A DNA stretch of 6,385 nucleotides from positions 1-6,385 of the forward strand of contig JAEZFI010000053.1 of assembly GCA_023437745.1 (NCBI GenBank), written 5' to 3'. Source of the DNA: Actinomycetes bacterium (GTDB lineage: Bacteria > Actinomycetota > Acidimicrobiia > Acidimicrobiales > Microtrichaceae). A program made the translations under genes and the position numbers. Positions 5,548 to 6,385 of this stretch are shown here, in pieces. The notes beneath the pieces are model-generated. The model did not search any database, was not told where the DNA came from, and was given only the letters and a program-made list of their open reading frames with translations. The first letter of the stretch is position 1, and each line of letters starts with the position of its first letter.

Positions 5548-6385
5548 TCAGGGTGCCGGGAGGACCAGCACCTGGCCGGTGAGGATCAGGTCGGGGTTCG
5601 AGGGGTCGACGAGCCGGTCGCGGTTCTCGCCGACGAGTCGGTCCCAGTAGGGGGCGATCTCGGTGGGGCGAACGTCGTGGCCGAGGCGGTCGGCGAGGGT
5701 CCGCTCGGCGATGCTCCAGAGGTGGTCGCCGGGTTGGACCGTCCAGGTGTCGGGGACGGCGGGCGCGGCCTCGGGGATCACTGGCGCCTCGAGTGCGTCG
5801 GACGTCAGGACCGCGATCGTCGGTGGGGGCGCCGGCGCAGTGGTGCTCGTGGTGGTGCTGGTCGAGGTGGTGCTCGTGCTGGTCGAGGTGGTGCTCGTGC
5901 TCGTCGGGGTGGTGCTCGACGGGACCGGATCCGGCGTTGCCGGGCGGGGCGTGGGCGACGCGGTGGTGGCGACGGTGCTCGGTGCGGAGCTTCCGGCGAA
6001 CCCCACCACCGTCGTCGCACTCGCACCGAAGGCAGCGATGCCGGCGGCCGCACGCCGTGCCCACGGCATCGACGATCGCTCGGCGAAGCGGCGCACGGCG
6101 GGGAGGTCCCGTCGATCCGCCAGCAATGCGGCCAGCCCGGAGAGCGCGCCGAGGACACCGGCGACCAGTGCGAGGACCCAGATGCCCGTGGTGACCATGC
6201 CGATGATGGGGTCGGTTTGTCGGTCGGACGGTGCGACCACCGCGAGCACGGCGACGGCAGCGAGGTGGAAGCCGATCACCAGGAGGTTCGGTCGGAGCGC
6301 AGCCCAGGCGTCGCGGCGGTTCGCGCTCGACGGTGGTGCGGCCGCGCCGTCGCGGACCGCGGCCGGGGTGACGACGGGGGCGGGA
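5548..6385 (-). CDS. Membrane-anchored protein with C-terminal LysM domain (5' end outside window)
   Basis: This is the C-terminal part, 278 residues, of a protein likely to bind peptidoglycan or a related glycan at the cell surface. Reading from the right edge, a Pro/Ala-rich stretch (1-33) leads to a hydrophobic segment (about 34-51, LLVIGFHLAAVAVLAVVA), a second (60-89, with GIWVLALVAGVLGALSGLAA) and a weak third (about 111-133). A Ser/Thr/Pro linker (about 134-185) contains TSTSTT repeats. The LysM domain (213-275) shows TWTVQPGDHLWSIAERTL, then PYWDRLVGENRDRL and ILTGQVLVLP, ending three residues before the stop. It is longer than a standard 45-residue LysM, with extra residues before the PYW/ENR block. 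The frame stays open, with GC-rich third positions, from GTG 6279 to the edge. No Shine-Dalgarno precedes that GTG, so the true start lies beyond the window. The specific function is not recognised. Confidence 0.85.
   Translation of the reverse strand, partial: PAPVVTPAAVRDGAAAPPSSANRRDAWAALRPNLLVIGFHLAAVAVLAVVAPSDRQTDPIIGMVTTGIWVLALVAGVLGALSGLAALLADRRDLPAVRRFAERSSMPWARRAAAGIAAFGASATTVVGFAGSSAPSTVATTASPTPRPATPDPVPSSTTPTSTSTTSTSTSTTSTSTTTSTTAPAPPPTIAVLTSDALEAPVIPEAAPAVPDTWTVQPGDHLWSIAERTLADRLGHDVRPTEIAPYWDRLVGENRDRLVDPSNPDLILTGQVLVLPAP
5851..5920 (-). repeat. 21-base in-frame tandem repeat in the Ser/Thr linker
   Basis: On the plus strand the unit GGTGGTGCTCGTGCTGGTCGA occurs at 5866-5886 and, with two changes, at 5887-5907. 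A 15-base shortened copy precedes it (5851-5865) and a partial copy follows (5908-5920). Each unit is seven codons on the minus strand and encodes a Ser/Thr string. Copy-number change would alter linker length without shifting the frame. Confidence 0.8.

Noticed and set aside
5793..6194. Plus-strand Arg/Ser/Cys/Trp-rich frame opposite the LysM gene
   Set aside because: The repeated WWCS-type strings are the antisense reading of the Ser/Thr repeat, with no domain or ribosome site.
6277..6279. GTG 6279 as the start of the LysM gene
   Set aside because: No Shine-Dalgarno precedes it and it falls inside a hydrophobic segment. The frame also continues open with coding-like third positions to the window edge.

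Overview
The window is GC-rich (about 70% by eye), with strong G/C bias at third codon positions and long open shadow frames on both strands. Several things point to an actinobacterium: the gene content, a CIRCE operator in the GC-rich form (CTGGCACTC), and a BldD-type regulator. The LysM protein style and the lack of hemW between lepA and hrcA suggest a deep-branching lineage such as Acidimicrobiia. That placement is inference and cannot be settled from this window.

Layout. Positions 1-103 hold the lepA leader with a possible -10 box. lepA (elongation factor 4) covers 104-1891. A 72-base gap follows, containing a perfect CIRCE inverted repeat with a promoter -10 box inside its spacer. It precedes a tight operon: hrcA (1964-2965), dnaJ (2968-4086, 2-nt gap) and rsmE (4088-4759, 1-nt gap). 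A 194-base gap (4760-4953) carries a candidate promoter and a strong ribosome binding site for a BldD-like regulator (4954-5487). That gene retains the RXD-X8-RXXD signature used by BldD for cyclic di-GMP binding. A 50-base concentric nested palindrome (5496-5545) separates it from a convergent minus-strand gene (5548 to the right edge). That gene encodes a membrane-anchored, Ser/Thr-linker, LysM-ending protein whose 5' end lies outside the window.

How the genes work together. hrcA, dnaJ and rsmE form a heat-shock/ribosome-care unit. HrcA should bind CIRCE and repress its own operon, DnaJ is the Hsp70 co-chaperone, and RsmE methylates 16S rRNA. LepA, upstream, is a translation GTPase. The BldD-like and LysM genes are separate transcription units and may relate to development, signalling and the cell envelope. 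Nothing here is a mobile element, CRISPR array, RNA gene or defence system. I do not see a clearly undescribed system. The most interesting points are the CIRCE/promoter overlap, the conserved c-di-GMP signature, the nested palindrome and the LysM protein with its in-frame repeats.
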